A stretch of DNA of 64,000 nucleotides from Peptoniphilus_A sp022767005 (GTDB taxonomy: Bacteria; Bacillota; Clostridia; Tissierellales; Peptoniphilaceae), in assembly GCF_050315115.1 (NCBI RefSeq), contig NZ_JBNPOJ010000004.1, positions 90,454-154,453 of the forward strand, written 5' to 3'. The position numbers and the translations under genes are program-made. The notes beneath the pieces were generated by a model that worked only from the letters and a program-made list of their open reading frames with translations, was not told the origin of the DNA and did no database searches. This document shows positions 33,122 to 42,243 of this stretch, in pieces. Each line of letters begins with the position of its first letter. Position 1 is the first letter of the stretch.

Positions 33122-33559
33122 CTAACTTTCATCCATGTAGACATTTAGATTCTTAATTCCATATATCTTTTCAAGTTCTTCAGAAAATTCAACCACAGAT
33201 TTTTCATCAAAACCATAGATGTAGACTTCGCTGCCATAATTTATAATTTCTAATTTTAAAATCCCATCGTTATAGAGATTTATTCCCATAAAATTAAGAG
33301 CAACTTCTCCAATTAAATTATCTAAAATCATCTTTTTAAAGTCTTCATCAATTATTCCTTGAAAAATGTATTCATATCCATCTTCATCAGAATAAACAGC
33401 AAATTCTTCAACTAATTTTTTTGATTTTTCATCTTCTTTTAAAACTTTAATCTGATAGGAATCACATTTATTTAAATAGATTTTTAAAATATCGAAAACT
33501 GGGTTTAAATCAATATCTTCTTCGATAAAAACATTGTTTTCAAAATTTATATAGTACAA
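33122..33559 (-). CDS. Small acidic hypothetical protein, possible readthrough gene
   Basis: A 145-residue acidic protein without signal peptide or membrane helix; I do not recognise a family with confidence. The pattern DEDGYEYIFQGIIDEDFKKMI followed by beta segments recalls small Firmicutes DUF1292-like proteins, but this is weak. It ends at TAG after NVYMDES, and the metal-binding tail at 33014-33121 continues in frame. The gene starts 11 nt after the DUF4153 gene stop and is co-transcribed with it. Confidence 0.75.
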   Translation of the reverse strand: MYYINFENNVFIEEDIDLNPVFDILKIYLNKCDSYQIKVLKEDEKSKKLVEEFAVYSDEDGYEYIFQGIIDEDFKKMILDNLIGEVALNFMGINLYNDGILKLEIINYGSEVYIYGFDEKSVVEFSEELEKIYGIKNLNVYMDES

Positions 33560-33570
33560 ATAATCACTCC

Positions 33571-35328
33571 TTATTTTGTTAAAAGATAAAATTCAATGTA
33601 GGCATCTTCTAAATTATCTTCCTTAGGAAAATAAATATTTGTAAATAAAATTTTGTATCCATCTTTTTCTATAGCCAAATCTTCTAACTCTATTTTGTCC
33701 TTTGTCTTTCTCAAAACTTTTAAATTATCCTTTAATTTTGCCAAATCTATAGTCATAATATTCTTATAATCTTCATCTATTTTTTTATAAATTTTTATTT
33801 CTCTATTAGTTTTTTCAAATTTATAATCTCCAGATGTAACAACATCATCAAGAGAATATACAAAAATCAAATGATTGTAACCTTCAATGTCTATATTAAA
33901 TCTAAGTTCATTGTCCCTTGGCAAATTGTCTGTATAAGAATAACCAAGATTATTTTTATCTTCGATAATGTTACTAAATCCGAATAATTTTGTAAAACTA
34001 TCTTCATTTAGTTTAAAATCCTTTGGCATATGTTTTAATTCAGAAACTCTATCAGTTCTTACCATGTAGCTAACTATATCTACAATTTGACTTTTCGCAT
34101 CACTTTCAATATTTAAATTTGGTTTTATTTCTTCTCCTACAATCATTTTATTGTCTTTTAAAAGTTTTTCAAACCTTGCATTTTGAGATCTTACGCTGAG
34201 GCTTGGTGCAGATGCAGGTCCTATTCCCGTAATTAAAATTATTACAAATAAAAAAATTGGTATTGTTATATTTGAATTTTCTCTATACAAAATATAATAA
34301 ATCAAAGAAAGAAAAATCCAAACTCCAGCTGCTATAACAATGTATCTATTTTCTGTCATTCCATATTCCCTAATTCTTAAATAAATTGCAAAAAACATCA
34401 TACCCAATAGTGGGAAAAGTGTGAAAGGAAAAATAATTTTAAAATAGTTAATAATTTTTATCGAGTCCACTCTGGACAAGAAAAATAGATATACTACTGA
34501 AAAACTTGCAAACCAAATAACTAAATTTACGATTAAATTATTTGGGATTTGCCAAAGCACTAAAATTTTTACAAAATATGCAAGTAAAATCGCTGTATAA
34601 ATAATTACAATAGGTGTAATTATATAAACTAATAAAATTTTAAAAGCCTTAGGATATTTATAATCTGTGAAAGAATCTCTAACTTTTGGAAAATCAGAAA
34701 AAAATGTCACAACATTAAATAATATAAAAGAAAAAATTGCCACTCTAAGATAAACTGAAGAATGAAAATTAAACCTAAATAAACTATTTAATGCAAAAAT
34801 AATTCCACTTATACCAATAAATACAATAAAGCTGTAAATATTTGAAATTATAAAAGATTTTAAAATTTTTGCTACATAAACTACATAATCTTTGTGGTAA
34901 TTAAATTTTCCAATAAAGGATGATGCTACAACAAGTGCAGCAATCAATGTAAAATAAATAAAATTATTATTATAATTAGCTAATGTTTTACTTTCATTAT
35001 AAACAAGTTCGTAAATTCCATATAAAATTGGCAAGGTAATTACATAGGAAAGTACTTTAAATAGATTGTTATTTTTTAAATTTTTTAGGTCGTAATAATT
35101 TCTTATTCCTTCATTAAAAAGTCTAACAAAAGCATAAAGAAAAATTCCAAATACAAAGACTAAACCATAACCTTCCATTCTATTTATAAACATATTACCT
35201 TTGTCATAAAAAGTTGACATAATCAAAAACACTGTTGCAAGCATAGCGCTTATAATAGTAAATGGAAATCTTTTAAAGGTGTTTTTAATACTATTAAAAT
35301 TAAGTAATGTATAATTAAAAATTCTCAT
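33571..35328 (-). CDS. DUF4153-family polytopic membrane protein
   Basis: A 585-residue protein with about 12 hydrophobic helices over the first 390 residues (examples FPFTIISAMLATVFLIMS, IFLYAFVRLFNEGIRNYYDL). A soluble, probably external, C-terminal domain of about 190 residues follows, rich in Asp, Lys and Asn. Family members have no known function. A GAGGTAGTT ribosome site precedes the ATG. It lies 90 nt after pyrC and 11 nt before the small acidic gene. Confidence 0.8.
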   Translation of the reverse strand: MRIFNYTLLNFNSIKNTFKRFPFTIISAMLATVFLIMSTFYDKGNMFINRMEGYGLVFVFGIFLYAFVRLFNEGIRNYYDLKNLKNNNLFKVLSYVITLPILYGIYELVYNESKTLANYNNNFIYFTLIAALVVASSFIGKFNYHKDYVVYVAKILKSFIISNIYSFIVFIGISGIIFALNSLFRFNFHSSVYLRVAIFSFILFNVVTFFSDFPKVRDSFTDYKYPKAFKILLVYIITPIVIIYTAILLAYFVKILVLWQIPNNLIVNLVIWFASFSVVYLFFLSRVDSIKIINYFKIIFPFTLFPLLGMMFFAIYLRIREYGMTENRYIVIAAGVWIFLSLIYYILYRENSNITIPIFLFVIILITGIGPASAPSLSVRSQNARFEKLLKDNKMIVGEEIKPNLNIESDAKSQIVDIVSYMVRTDRVSELKHMPKDFKLNEDSFTKLFGFSNIIEDKNNLGYSYTDNLPRDNELRFNIDIEGYNHLIFVYSLDDVVTSGDYKFEKTNREIKIYKKIDEDYKNIMTIDLAKLKDNLKVLRKTKDKIELEDLAIEKDGYKILFTNIYFPKEDNLEDAYIEFYLLTK

Positions 35329-35418
35329 AACTACCTCCTTATTTTAATAATATATCAAAGACCTTAAATTTTAAAGTAAATGGTTAAAATCTTTATCATT
35401 GTATCCACTTTGACATAT

Positions 35419-36684
35419 TTATTTTTTGTATACAACTTTTCCCTCAGAAATGGTATAGAGAACTTCTCCTATTAATACTTTATTGGCAAAGGGAGTATTA
35501 GATGACTTTGATTTGAATTTCTCGATTTTATAATGACTGTTGAGGTCAATAATAGTTATGTCTGCTATTTTATCTTTTGCAATTTCTCCTCCCTCTAATC
35601 CATAAATTTTTGCTGGATTTGTACTCATTAGCTCAATTAATTTCATAAGGCTTATTTCATTATTTAGAACTAAATTTTCATAGCAAATTGAAAAAGAAGT
35701 TTCAAGCCCAATTATTCCTGATGGTGCCTTGGTAAGCTCTAAATCTTTCTCTTCCTTGCTATGTGGTGCATGATCTGTTGCTATAATTTCAATTGTTCCC
35801 TCTTTAATACCTTCAATTATTCTTTTTCTATCCCTTTCACTTCTTAGAGGTGGATTCATCTTTGCCAAACTTCCAAATTTTAAAATTGCACTGTCATTTA
35901 ATGCAATGTGGTGAGGAGTTACTTCTGCAAAAATATTTGCTCCCATAGATTTTCCAAATTTAACTAGTTCTACTCCTAAACCCGTTGAAATATGTTGGAT
36001 TGAAATTTTTGCTCCAGAATAAATTGCCATGGCAACATCTCTTGCTATAAAAGATGTTTCTGCAATAGTTGGCGATCCCTGAATATTTAGTTCTTCTGAA
36101 ACTTCTGAATGATTTATTCCATTTTGAGCAATTAAATTTGGATCTTCTTCGTGAAAAGAAATTATTGCATCTAACTTTTTTGCACGATACATTGCTTCTA
36201 AAATTAATTTAGAATTTCTATTGGGGATTCCGTCATCTGTAAAAGCAATGGCACCTGCATTATAATTTTCTTCCATATTGACAAGTTCAACATCGCCAAA
36301 ATTTTTTGTGAGAGCTGAAACTGTAAAAACTTTTAAAGGAAGTTCTCTTGCTTTTTTATAATGTTCAATAATTTTTTCTTTACTATCGATTTTAGGACTA
36401 GTATTTGCCATTTGAATGACAGTGGTAAATCCGCCGGCGATTGCTGCTTCACTTCCACTCTCCAAATCTTCCTTATAGGTTTGACCAGGATCTCTAAAAT
36501 GAACGTGAACGTCAATAAATCCTGGAACTACAATTTTTCCACTAGCATCAATTATTTCTTCGCTAATATTTGATGTATCTATGTTCTTATTAATATCAAT
36601 TATTTTTCCCTTTTCAATTTTAATATCTAAAACATCGTCAGTTTTTGAAAGAGGATCAATTACTCTTCCACCTTTTATAATCAT
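35419..36684 (-). CDS. pyrC: Dihydroorotase
   Basis: A 421-residue zinc amidohydrolase of the class I type that closes carbamoyl-aspartate to dihydroorotate in pyrimidine synthesis. Metal-binding signatures are FIDVHVHFRDPGQTYKEDLE, the MANTSP loop, HEEDPNL, IQHIST and IIATDHAPHSKEEK. Other pyr genes are not beside it and no PyrR leader is evident. It has its own position between the CD1247-type gene terminator and the DUF4153 gene. Confidence 0.94.
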   Translation of the reverse strand: MIIKGGRVIDPLSKTDDVLDIKIEKGKIIDINKNIDTSNISEEIIDASGKIVVPGFIDVHVHFRDPGQTYKEDLESGSEAAIAGGFTTVIQMANTSPKIDSKEKIIEHYKKARELPLKVFTVSALTKNFGDVELVNMEENYNAGAIAFTDDGIPNRNSKLILEAMYRAKKLDAIISFHEEDPNLIAQNGINHSEVSEELNIQGSPTIAETSFIARDVAMAIYSGAKISIQHISTGLGVELVKFGKSMGANIFAEVTPHHIALNDSAILKFGSLAKMNPPLRSERDRKRIIEGIKEGTIEIIATDHAPHSKEEKDLELTKAPSGIIGLETSFSICYENLVLNNEISLMKLIELMSTNPAKIYGLEGGEIAKDKIADITIIDLNSHYKIEKFKSKSSNTPFANKVLIGEVLYTISEGKVVYKK

Positions 36685-36709
36685 ATTTTCTCCTATTTAT
36701 TAATATTTT

Positions 36710-36733
36710 AAAAAAGACGAGGAAATCCTCGCC
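36710..36733 (-). terminator. Terminator of the pilin/efp/CD1247 operon
   Basis: GGCGAGG / CCTCGTC on the minus strand (one G-T wobble) followed by TTTTTT. Confidence 0.88.
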
Positions 36734-36747
36734 TTTCTAAAATTTAA

Positions 36748-37056
36748 TTATTCTTCTTCGCTTTTTTCTTCACCTTCATCATAGATTTCTAAATCGTCAA
36801 AGTCAAAATCGTCATCGTATAAATCGAAATCCATGTCTTCATTTTCGTATACATAATCTTCTAAATCTGCTAGATCTTCTTCAATAATGTCTACATAATC
36901 TTCGATTTCTTCTCGAGATTCTCTCATCTCATCAATAACATCACTTAAAATATCCACAAGTTCAGATATTATTTTACCTTCATTAGTAGTTGTGTCCAAA
37001 TCATATCCATCACAAAGACCTTGTAAATAAGATATTCTCTTTAATAAATATTCCAT
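36748..37056 (-). CDS. CD1247 N-terminal domain acidic protein
   Basis: A 102-residue, very acidic protein. The first 60 residues (MEYLLKRISYLQGLCDGYDL, then ISELVDILSDVIDEMRE) match the small domain named after Clostridioides difficile CD1247. The tail (DFDLYDDDFDFDDLEIYDE) is almost all Asp/Glu with aromatic residues. Function is unknown, but the gene sits next to efp in several Clostridia, as here (12 nt gap). It may act with translation or the cell envelope; that is speculation. Confidence 0.8.
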   Translation of the reverse strand: MEYLLKRISYLQGLCDGYDLDTTTNEGKIISELVDILSDVIDEMRESREEIEDYVDIIEEDLADLEDYVYENEDMDFDLYDDDFDFDDLEIYDEGEEKSEEE

Positions 37057-37068
37057 ATTTCCTCCAAT

Positions 37069-37626
37069 TTAAACTCTAGACATATATTCGCCATCTCTTG
37101 TGTCAATTCTTATAACGTCGCCTGTATTTATAAAAAGTGGCACATTAAGAGTGAAACCTGTTTCAACAGTAGCTGGTTTAGATCCACCACTTGATGTATC
37201 ACCTTTGACACCTGGTTCAGTTTCCGTTACTTCTAATTCAACAAAATTTTGAGGCGTAACCCTAAAAGCTTTGCCTTTATAAAAATTAATAGTTGCCATA
37301 TCATTTTCTTTAATAAAGTTAAGGGCATCTTCTACCATACTTTTTTCTAATGGAATTTGTTCGTAAGTTTCTTGATCCATGAAATAATACAATGTTCCAT
37401 CGGAATATAGGTATTGCATTTCTTTATTTTCAATTACAACTTTTTCAAATTTTTCTGATGGATTAAAAGTTGTGTCTTTAATACTACCAGTAAGTACTGA
37501 TTTAATTTTACTTCTTACAAAAGCTGCTCCCTTTCCAGGCTTAACGTGTTGGAAGTCTAAAACTACCCAAACATCTCCATCCCATTCAAATGTAAGTCCT
37601 TTTCTTAAATCTCCTGCTGTTATCAT
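37069..37626 (-). CDS. efp: Translation elongation factor P
   Basis: A 185-residue three-domain factor that relieves ribosome stalling at polyproline stretches. N-terminal MITAGDLRKGLTFEWDGD and the HVKPGKGAAFVRSK loop with the modifiable Lys are typical; domain III ends GDVIRIDTRDGEYMSRV. The GGAGG just before the ATG at 37626 shows that the frame start at 37638 is too long. It is co-transcribed with the pseudopilin genes upstream and the CD1247-type gene downstream. Confidence 0.95.
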   Translation of the reverse strand: MITAGDLRKGLTFEWDGDVWVVLDFQHVKPGKGAAFVRSKIKSVLTGSIKDTTFNPSEKFEKVVIENKEMQYLYSDGTLYYFMDQETYEQIPLEKSMVEDALNFIKENDMATINFYKGKAFRVTPQNFVELEVTETEPGVKGDTSSGGSKPATVETGFTLNVPLFINTGDVIRIDTRDGEYMSRV

Positions 37627-37639
37627 ATTTTCCTCCATA

Positions 37640-38608
37640 TTAAGTATTGTCTTCTATATCATAATAGTTAAGTGAATTTGGCTGAAATTTTATGTATTCA
37701 GGTAGCACAGAACCAAATTTTTCGAAGACTTTTGGTTTATATTTAACATTTATGCCAGAATTTTTATCGTATAAATTTATTAAATATCCCTCTAATTTAC
37801 AATTATTAAAAACTTCTGCATTATTATTTAAAATAATTATACCAGATATTGCATTATCATTAAACAAAACTTTATTATTTATTAATAAAATTTGGTCTCT
37901 AATGTCTGTTTCTATATTGAGAGTTCCATTTTTTTGAACAATAACATCTACATTATCTAACAAATAGAGGGGACTTCTTTTTTTTACTTTCTCTCTCAGA
38001 TTTTCATCATAAACTTCAACTTCTTCAAAAATAAATTTTTTGCCCTTTTCAGTTCCATAGATAAAATCTCCATCAAGATTTAAAACTTTAATTTCACCTT
38101 TAGACCAATTATTATCATTGAAGGAATTTTTTATTTTTTCTAAATCATCTTTGTTTACTTTCCCTGAATTTAAAACTCCATCTTCTTCTTTATAAATTTC
38201 ATTGATATAATTCGCCATGATCTTAGCACCTGCTATGGAATTTTTATATTTTACATCAGTATTAAGTTCAACTAAATCTACATCTATTCCCTTTTTATTT
38301 GAATAATCTCTTCTCCTTAGTTCAAGATTCTTTACTTCTGTATCACTTGGTTTAAATTCACAATTTAATTTTATATATTTTTCATTAGAAAATATGAAAT
38401 TTCTTAATTCTCCATTAAAATTATTTTCAGAAATTTTTATATTTAAAACAGATTCTGCTACATACTTTGATTGAATTTTCTCAACTCTATTTAGATTTAT
38501 ATAAGATGTATTTGAAATATATGAATAAATAAAATAAAAGAAAAGAGCAAGCAGTGAAATTAAAATAATTGTGAAAATATAAATATAGCCCTTTCCTTTT
38601 CTATTCAT
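37640..38608 (-). CDS. Pilus-associated PilX-like membrane protein
   Basis: A 322-residue protein with one N-terminal helix (KGYIYIFTIILISLLALFFYFIYSYI) after MNRKGKG. A long extracellular part follows, ending in a beta-helix-like run (SGIIILNNNAEVFNNCKLEGYLIN). Position, as the last gene of the pseudopilin set and overlapping the previous gene by 8 nt, suggests a minor pilin of the PilX/GspK kind. There is no canonical GFTLIE sequence, so prepilin peptidase processing is doubtful (GKG before YIYIF is the only candidate). The efp start follows within 14 nt. Confidence 0.65.
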   Translation of the reverse strand: MNRKGKGYIYIFTIILISLLALFFYFIYSYISNTSYINLNRVEKIQSKYVAESVLNIKISENNFNGELRNFIFSNEKYIKLNCEFKPSDTEVKNLELRRRDYSNKKGIDVDLVELNTDVKYKNSIAGAKIMANYINEIYKEEDGVLNSGKVNKDDLEKIKNSFNDNNWSKGEIKVLNLDGDFIYGTEKGKKFIFEEVEVYDENLREKVKKRSPLYLLDNVDVIVQKNGTLNIETDIRDQILLINNKVLFNDNAISGIIILNNNAEVFNNCKLEGYLINLYDKNSGINVKYKPKVFEKFGSVLPEYIKFQPNSLNYYDIEDNT

Positions 38609-39107
38609 AAATTTGTATCCTCTTTGCTACTTTAAAATCTATTTTATCTCTATTTCCATATTTAAGGTAAACATTAAAATAATTTCCACAATCAGAGATT
38701 TTAAAACTTTTTATTTCCCCAGTCAAAGCATTCTTAACCTCACCTGATGAATTTACTTTATTCATCAATGAATTAACTATATTAGATGTTCTGTATAATT
38801 GATTTGTTTTTTTCTCGTAATTTATGTAATTGTATTTGTCTTCAACTTTTTTAATAAAATAGATTTTCCCATTAATTTTAGCGTAATAATCACAGTTATC
38901 TATTTCATCCTTTATGTACTCAATTGCATAAGACATTTCAGAATTTGCATTTTGATTTAGATATGTTTTATTCAAAGCCTTTTGTGAAACTCCAAGTATA
39001 GAAGTTAATACCATTGAAATAATTAAAAGGATAGTAATAGAAAAAACTAGTTCAATTAGTGAATAACCCGCCTTGTGCGAGATAAACCTCAAACTTAATT
39101 TCTTCAT
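38601..39107 (-). CDS. Type IV pilus/type II secretion-like minor pseudopilin
   Basis: A 168-residue prepilin-like protein. The leader MKKLSLRFISHKAG precedes YSLIELVFSITILLIISMVL, which fits the prepilin peptidase site (cleavage after Gly, Glu at +5 of the mature protein). The remainder resembles a GspJ/ComGF-type globular domain. The ATG at 39107 is preceded by GAGG. The gene overlaps the upstream pseudopilin by 56 nt and the downstream PilX-like gene by 8 nt. No pilB, pilC or pilD is in the window, so assembly proteins must be elsewhere. Confidence 0.78.
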   Translation of the reverse strand: MKKLSLRFISHKAGYSLIELVFSITILLIISMVLTSILGVSQKALNKTYLNQNANSEMSYAIEYIKDEIDNCDYYAKINGKIYFIKKVEDKYNYINYEKKTNQLYRTSNIVNSLMNKVNSSGEVKNALTGEIKSFKISDCGNYFNVYLKYGNRDKIDFKVAKRIQIYE

Positions 39108-39432
39108 CAGTATCACGCCTCTTTCCACTTACTATTATATGATTTAATTTGCCCTCTCTATTTTTTGTTACATTAATAATAAAGTTCTCATTTTCACTAT
39201 CTACATCATCAAAATTTAAATTCAAATCTTTATTGTTGTATGCTTCACCAATTATTTCCTCCATTTTCGAATTCACCGCATAAACTAATAATTCTCTTTC
39301 CTTTATGTGATTTTGGTTTTCCATAAGAGTTATAATATTTGGCAAAATAGCTGATGCAATGAGTCCTATTATGGCTATGGAAAATAATATTTCGATCATC
39401 AAATGACCTTTATTTTTAGTTTTCGGATTCAT
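39052..39432 (-). CDS. Minor pseudopilin (GspI-like)
   Basis: A 126-residue protein with a class III signal: MNPKTKNKG then HLMIEILFSIAIIGLIASAIL (Glu at +5, long hydrophobic helix). A short globular domain containing SKMEEIIGEAYNNK follows, typical of GspI-like pseudopilins. His at position +1 is unusual (Phe or Met is normal). It overlaps the genes on both sides (17 nt upstream, 56 nt downstream), showing a tightly coupled operon. Confidence 0.78.
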   Translation of the reverse strand: MNPKTKNKGHLMIEILFSIAIIGLIASAILPNIITLMENQNHIKERELLVYAVNSKMEEIIGEAYNNKDLNLNFDDVDSENENFIINVTKNREGKLNHIIVSGKRRDTDEEIKFEVYLAQGGLFTN

Positions 39433-39859
39433 AGTAACTAACCTTTCCAGTAACTGGTTGTATTGTAATTTTAACAGCTTTTTTATCCTTTATACTATAT
39501 TTAATAGTGCCAGCAGAATTTTTTTCTTCAATATAAGATGGCTTTCCCTCAGTTGTAAAATTAATAACTCTCATATTTGTTGACTCAAGCTTAACTAATT
39601 TATTAAATTTTACACTTTTACTCTTTTTACCATAATTAACTGTGTAGCCATCATCCTTTATTTCTATACTAGTTCTACAATTATTAACTTGGGAATAATT
39701 TTTTAATTGTTTAATATCTAAAGCCAAGGTCTTAATTTGCTCCTTAGCTTCAATTTTGTCACGAACATTGAGATTAATATTGGCAATAGATAAAAGGATT
39801 AATAAAATTCCAATGCATACAACTAACTCAATTAATGTAAATCCCTTAGATTTCATCAT
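39416..39859 (-). CDS. GspH/ComGD-like pseudopilin
   Basis: A 147-residue prepilin with the textbook KGFTLIELVVCIGILLILLS sequence at its N-terminus and a beta-rich C-terminal domain (INFTTEGKPSYIEE, KITIQPVTGKVSYY), as in GspH/ComGD proteins. I use the ATG at 39859 with GAAG nine nt upstream; a TTG at 39868 is possible. It overlaps both neighbours. A role in DNA uptake (competence pseudopilus) or surface pili is likely. Confidence 0.8.
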   Translation of the reverse strand: MMKSKGFTLIELVVCIGILLILLSIANINLNVRDKIEAKEQIKTLALDIKQLKNYSQVNNCRTSIEIKDDGYTVNYGKKSKSVKFNKLVKLESTNMRVINFTTEGKPSYIEEKNSAGTIKYSIKDKKAVKITIQPVTGKVSYYESEN

Positions 39860-40976
39860 TATATTCAACTTCTTTTACAAAAAAGAATAAATCTTCGTTA
39901 TTTTGTGGCAAGAAATAAATGTAACTAATATCGTATGCAAATAAATTAATTCTAAACCACTCATCTTGATGAATCTCTCCCGTAAAGGGAATTTGTTCCC
40001 CAGAAATATTTATAATTCCTATTTCTTTACAGGAATCATAGGGAAAAAATAGTGAAAGAGAAATCCCATCACAATGTTTTTCTACACCAAGTTTAACAAT
40101 ATCGCGAATATTTTCCGAATTTATATAAAATGATGTAATGCCAGACTCGCTATAATAATTTGTTTTTACATTATCGTCAACAATAAATTTATATTCCCTA
40201 TCTTTTTTAATTTTAGTTTTAAAATCATCAAATAAAATTGGATTTACATATTTGGATTTATCTTTTTCAGGTTTTAAATTTATATCAATATTTGAGGAAG
40301 AAACTTCTCTGCCTTTAATTTCATTATCAATATCTTTGCTTTTTTTACTAATGTTTTCTGATTTAGAAGATTTTATCATTGCCATTTTAGTATTTTTTAA
40401 TTGGTCAGCCTTTACACTTTCTTCTGATTTTTTAGGATTAATTTCTTCCTTTTTATTTTGAGCTTCTATTTTTTTGTCTTGCTCACTTTCATTAAAATAG
40501 GCTTTTTTTAGATCTGAATAATAAATTGCTTTAGATGGTTTTTCAGCTTTTAATCTATATGAAAAAGAATTTTCATCTATCCTATTTAATTCAATATTTG
40601 AATATCCATAATAATTTGTGAGGGCAGAAATTTTATTAATCTCGCTATTATTGACGTTTCCAGAAATTAAAAGAGTGTCAATGTCCGTCTTTCCATCCTT
40701 TGTAAAATTATCTTTACTCAAATTGTTTTCAGAAGCAATTTTATCTAAGTTTTCATTGGAAAAATCAGCAAGTCCATTGTATTTATAAATAGGTTTTTCA
40801 ACTTCAATATTTTCATTGAAATTAACTTCAGAAATTTTTTGTACTTCTCTTTTTATCAAAAAATTATAAAATAAAAATTCTAAAAACAATAAAATAAAAA
40901 CTATTAATAAAATCTTTTCTCTATTAGAAAATCTTCTATATTTAATTTTTTTACTTAAAATATCAAATATATCCAT
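39846..40976 (-). CDS. Bitopic pilus-assembly-like protein with repetitive linker
   Basis: A 376-residue protein: cytosolic N-terminus (KKIKYRRFSNREK), one membrane helix (ILLIVFILLFLEFLFYNFLI, residues about 22-41), then an external region. Residues about 60-150 are alpha/beta with LLISGNVNNSEINKISAL, which recalls PilO/GspM-type assembly proteins. A charged low-complexity linker (about 165-250, Lys/Ser/Glu) leads to a second folded domain ending FFFVKEVEYNDEI. Position at the head of the pseudopilin genes supports a pilus platform role. The family is not certain. Confidence 0.6.
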   Translation of the reverse strand: MDIFDILSKKIKYRRFSNREKILLIVFILLFLEFLFYNFLIKREVQKISEVNFNENIEVEKPIYKYNGLADFSNENLDKIASENNLSKDNFTKDGKTDIDTLLISGNVNNSEINKISALTNYYGYSNIELNRIDENSFSYRLKAEKPSKAIYYSDLKKAYFNESEQDKKIEAQNKKEEINPKKSEESVKADQLKNTKMAMIKSSKSENISKKSKDIDNEIKGREVSSSNIDINLKPEKDKSKYVNPILFDDFKTKIKKDREYKFIVDDNVKTNYYSESGITSFYINSENIRDIVKLGVEKHCDGISLSLFFPYDSCKEIGIINISGEQIPFTGEIHQDEWFRINLFAYDISYIYFLPQNNEDLFFFVKEVEYNDEI

Positions 40977-41511
40977 TTAATTTTTCCTCTACGTAGTTTG
41001 ATAATTTTTTATTAAGATTTATATTTGGATGAATGCCGTCGATTAAATCCTCTTCTATGTAATTTTCTTTAGAATAATCAAAAAAGGAAATAACCTTAAA
41101 ATCTTCAGCCTTCTCTTTTAAAATTTTGTCTAAATTTTCTATATTTTTATTTACTGAACTAAAGTTAATGAAACTTTCATAAGCTTCGTCTAAATTTTTA
41201 AAGGATGTAGGATAAGGACTTATTACAAAAATCTCTCCTCCTAAGACTTTTAATTTTTTAATAATTTTGTATATATTATTTAATACATGCTCAAGAGATC
41301 TGCCATTGAAAAAATCATTGAGACCAATGTGAACTAAGTATAAGTCATAACTCATTAAATTATTTATAGTATATAAAAGTTCATCTGTTGTCAAACCGTT
41401 GACGCTATAATTGTCGATATCATAACCTTTTCCTGATAAATAATAAATTAAAGACTTTCCTCCAACTAAATAACCTTCAAATATGGAGTCCCCAAGAGCA
41501 CAAATCCTCAT
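40963..41511 (-). CDS. SGNH/GDSL-family hydrolase
   Basis: A 182-residue serine hydrolase. Block I MRICALGDSIFEGY has the catalytic Ser, VNGLTTDELL the Gly block, HIGLNDFFNG the Asn block, and DLIDGIHPNIN the Asp/His pair. There is no signal peptide, so it acts in the cytosol unless exported another way. Substrate (ester, acyl-CoA or acetylated sugar) unknown. It overlaps the next pilus gene by 14 nt and follows radC by 8 nt. Confidence 0.85.
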   Translation of the reverse strand: MRICALGDSIFEGYLVGGKSLIYYLSGKGYDIDNYSVNGLTTDELLYTINNLMSYDLYLVHIGLNDFFNGRSLEHVLNNIYKIIKKLKVLGGEIFVISPYPTSFKNLDEAYESFINFSSVNKNIENLDKILKEKAEDFKVISFFDYSKENYIEEDLIDGIHPNINLNKKLSNYVEEKLNGYI

Positions 41512-41519
41512 AAAACCTC

Positions 41520-42239
41520 CTAAATAAGTCCCCTTTCTAAAAAACTAAAATATTTATTGTCGCCAATAATTATGTGATCCAAAATTTTAATGTCAATAAT
41601 ATTTGATGCCTCAACAAGATTCTTTGTAAGATTAATATCTTCCTTTGAAGGGCTTGGGTCGCCCGTTGGATGATTATGTAATAAAATTATACTATGTGCA
41701 TTGTCAAGAATTGCAGTTCTAAAAACTTCCCTCGCATGAACAATAGTCATGTTAATAGTTCCCTTTGAAATTTCTCTAACAAAATTTATTTCTTTTTTAG
41801 TGTTTAATGTCATAATTCTAAAATGTTCTTCTTCTAAAACGCTCATCTCACTTAAAACATAATTTGCTGCAATAGAAGGTGATGTAATTTTAATCTTTGA
41901 ATTGTAATTACTAGAAGCAAGTCGCATTCCTAGTTGTACAGCAGCAATAATCATAGCGGCTTTTGCTTTCCCAATTCCATCTACTTTCATCAAATTTGAA
42001 AAATTTGCATTTTTAAGACTATTTAAACCGTCTTCATCATTTTCTGATTTTAAACTTCTAAGAACTTTTTGAGCAGTATCAATTGCCGAACTGCCTGAAT
42101 TTGTACCAGTTCTTATAATAAGAGCTAAAAGTTCAGCATTGGAAAGATAATTTGGTCCAAATTTTATTAGTTTTTCTTGAGGTCTTTCGTCTTCTGGCAT
42201 TTCTTTTATTGTGTATTTTTCTGTTTCTCTTTCTTTCAT
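41520..42239 (-). CDS. radC: RadC family protein (JAB/MPN domain)
   Basis: A 239-residue protein: N-terminal helix-hairpin-helix region (YLSNAELLALIIRTGT, MKVDGIGKAKAAMI) and C-terminal JAB metalloprotease-like fold with ILLHNHPTGDPSPSKEDI. The historic DNA repair role is doubtful; RadC proteins are often linked to competence and transformation in Firmicutes. Its place between maf and pseudopilin genes suits such a link. It starts five nt after the maf stop. Confidence 0.92.
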   Translation of the reverse strand: MKERETEKYTIKEMPEDERPQEKLIKFGPNYLSNAELLALIIRTGTNSGSSAIDTAQKVLRSLKSENDEDGLNSLKNANFSNLMKVDGIGKAKAAMIIAAVQLGMRLASSNYNSKIKITSPSIAANYVLSEMSVLEEEHFRIMTLNTKKEINFVREISKGTINMTIVHAREVFRTAILDNAHSIILLHNHPTGDPSPSKEDINLTKNLVEASNIIDIKILDHIIIGDNKYFSFLERGLI

Positions 42240-42243
42240 AAAA

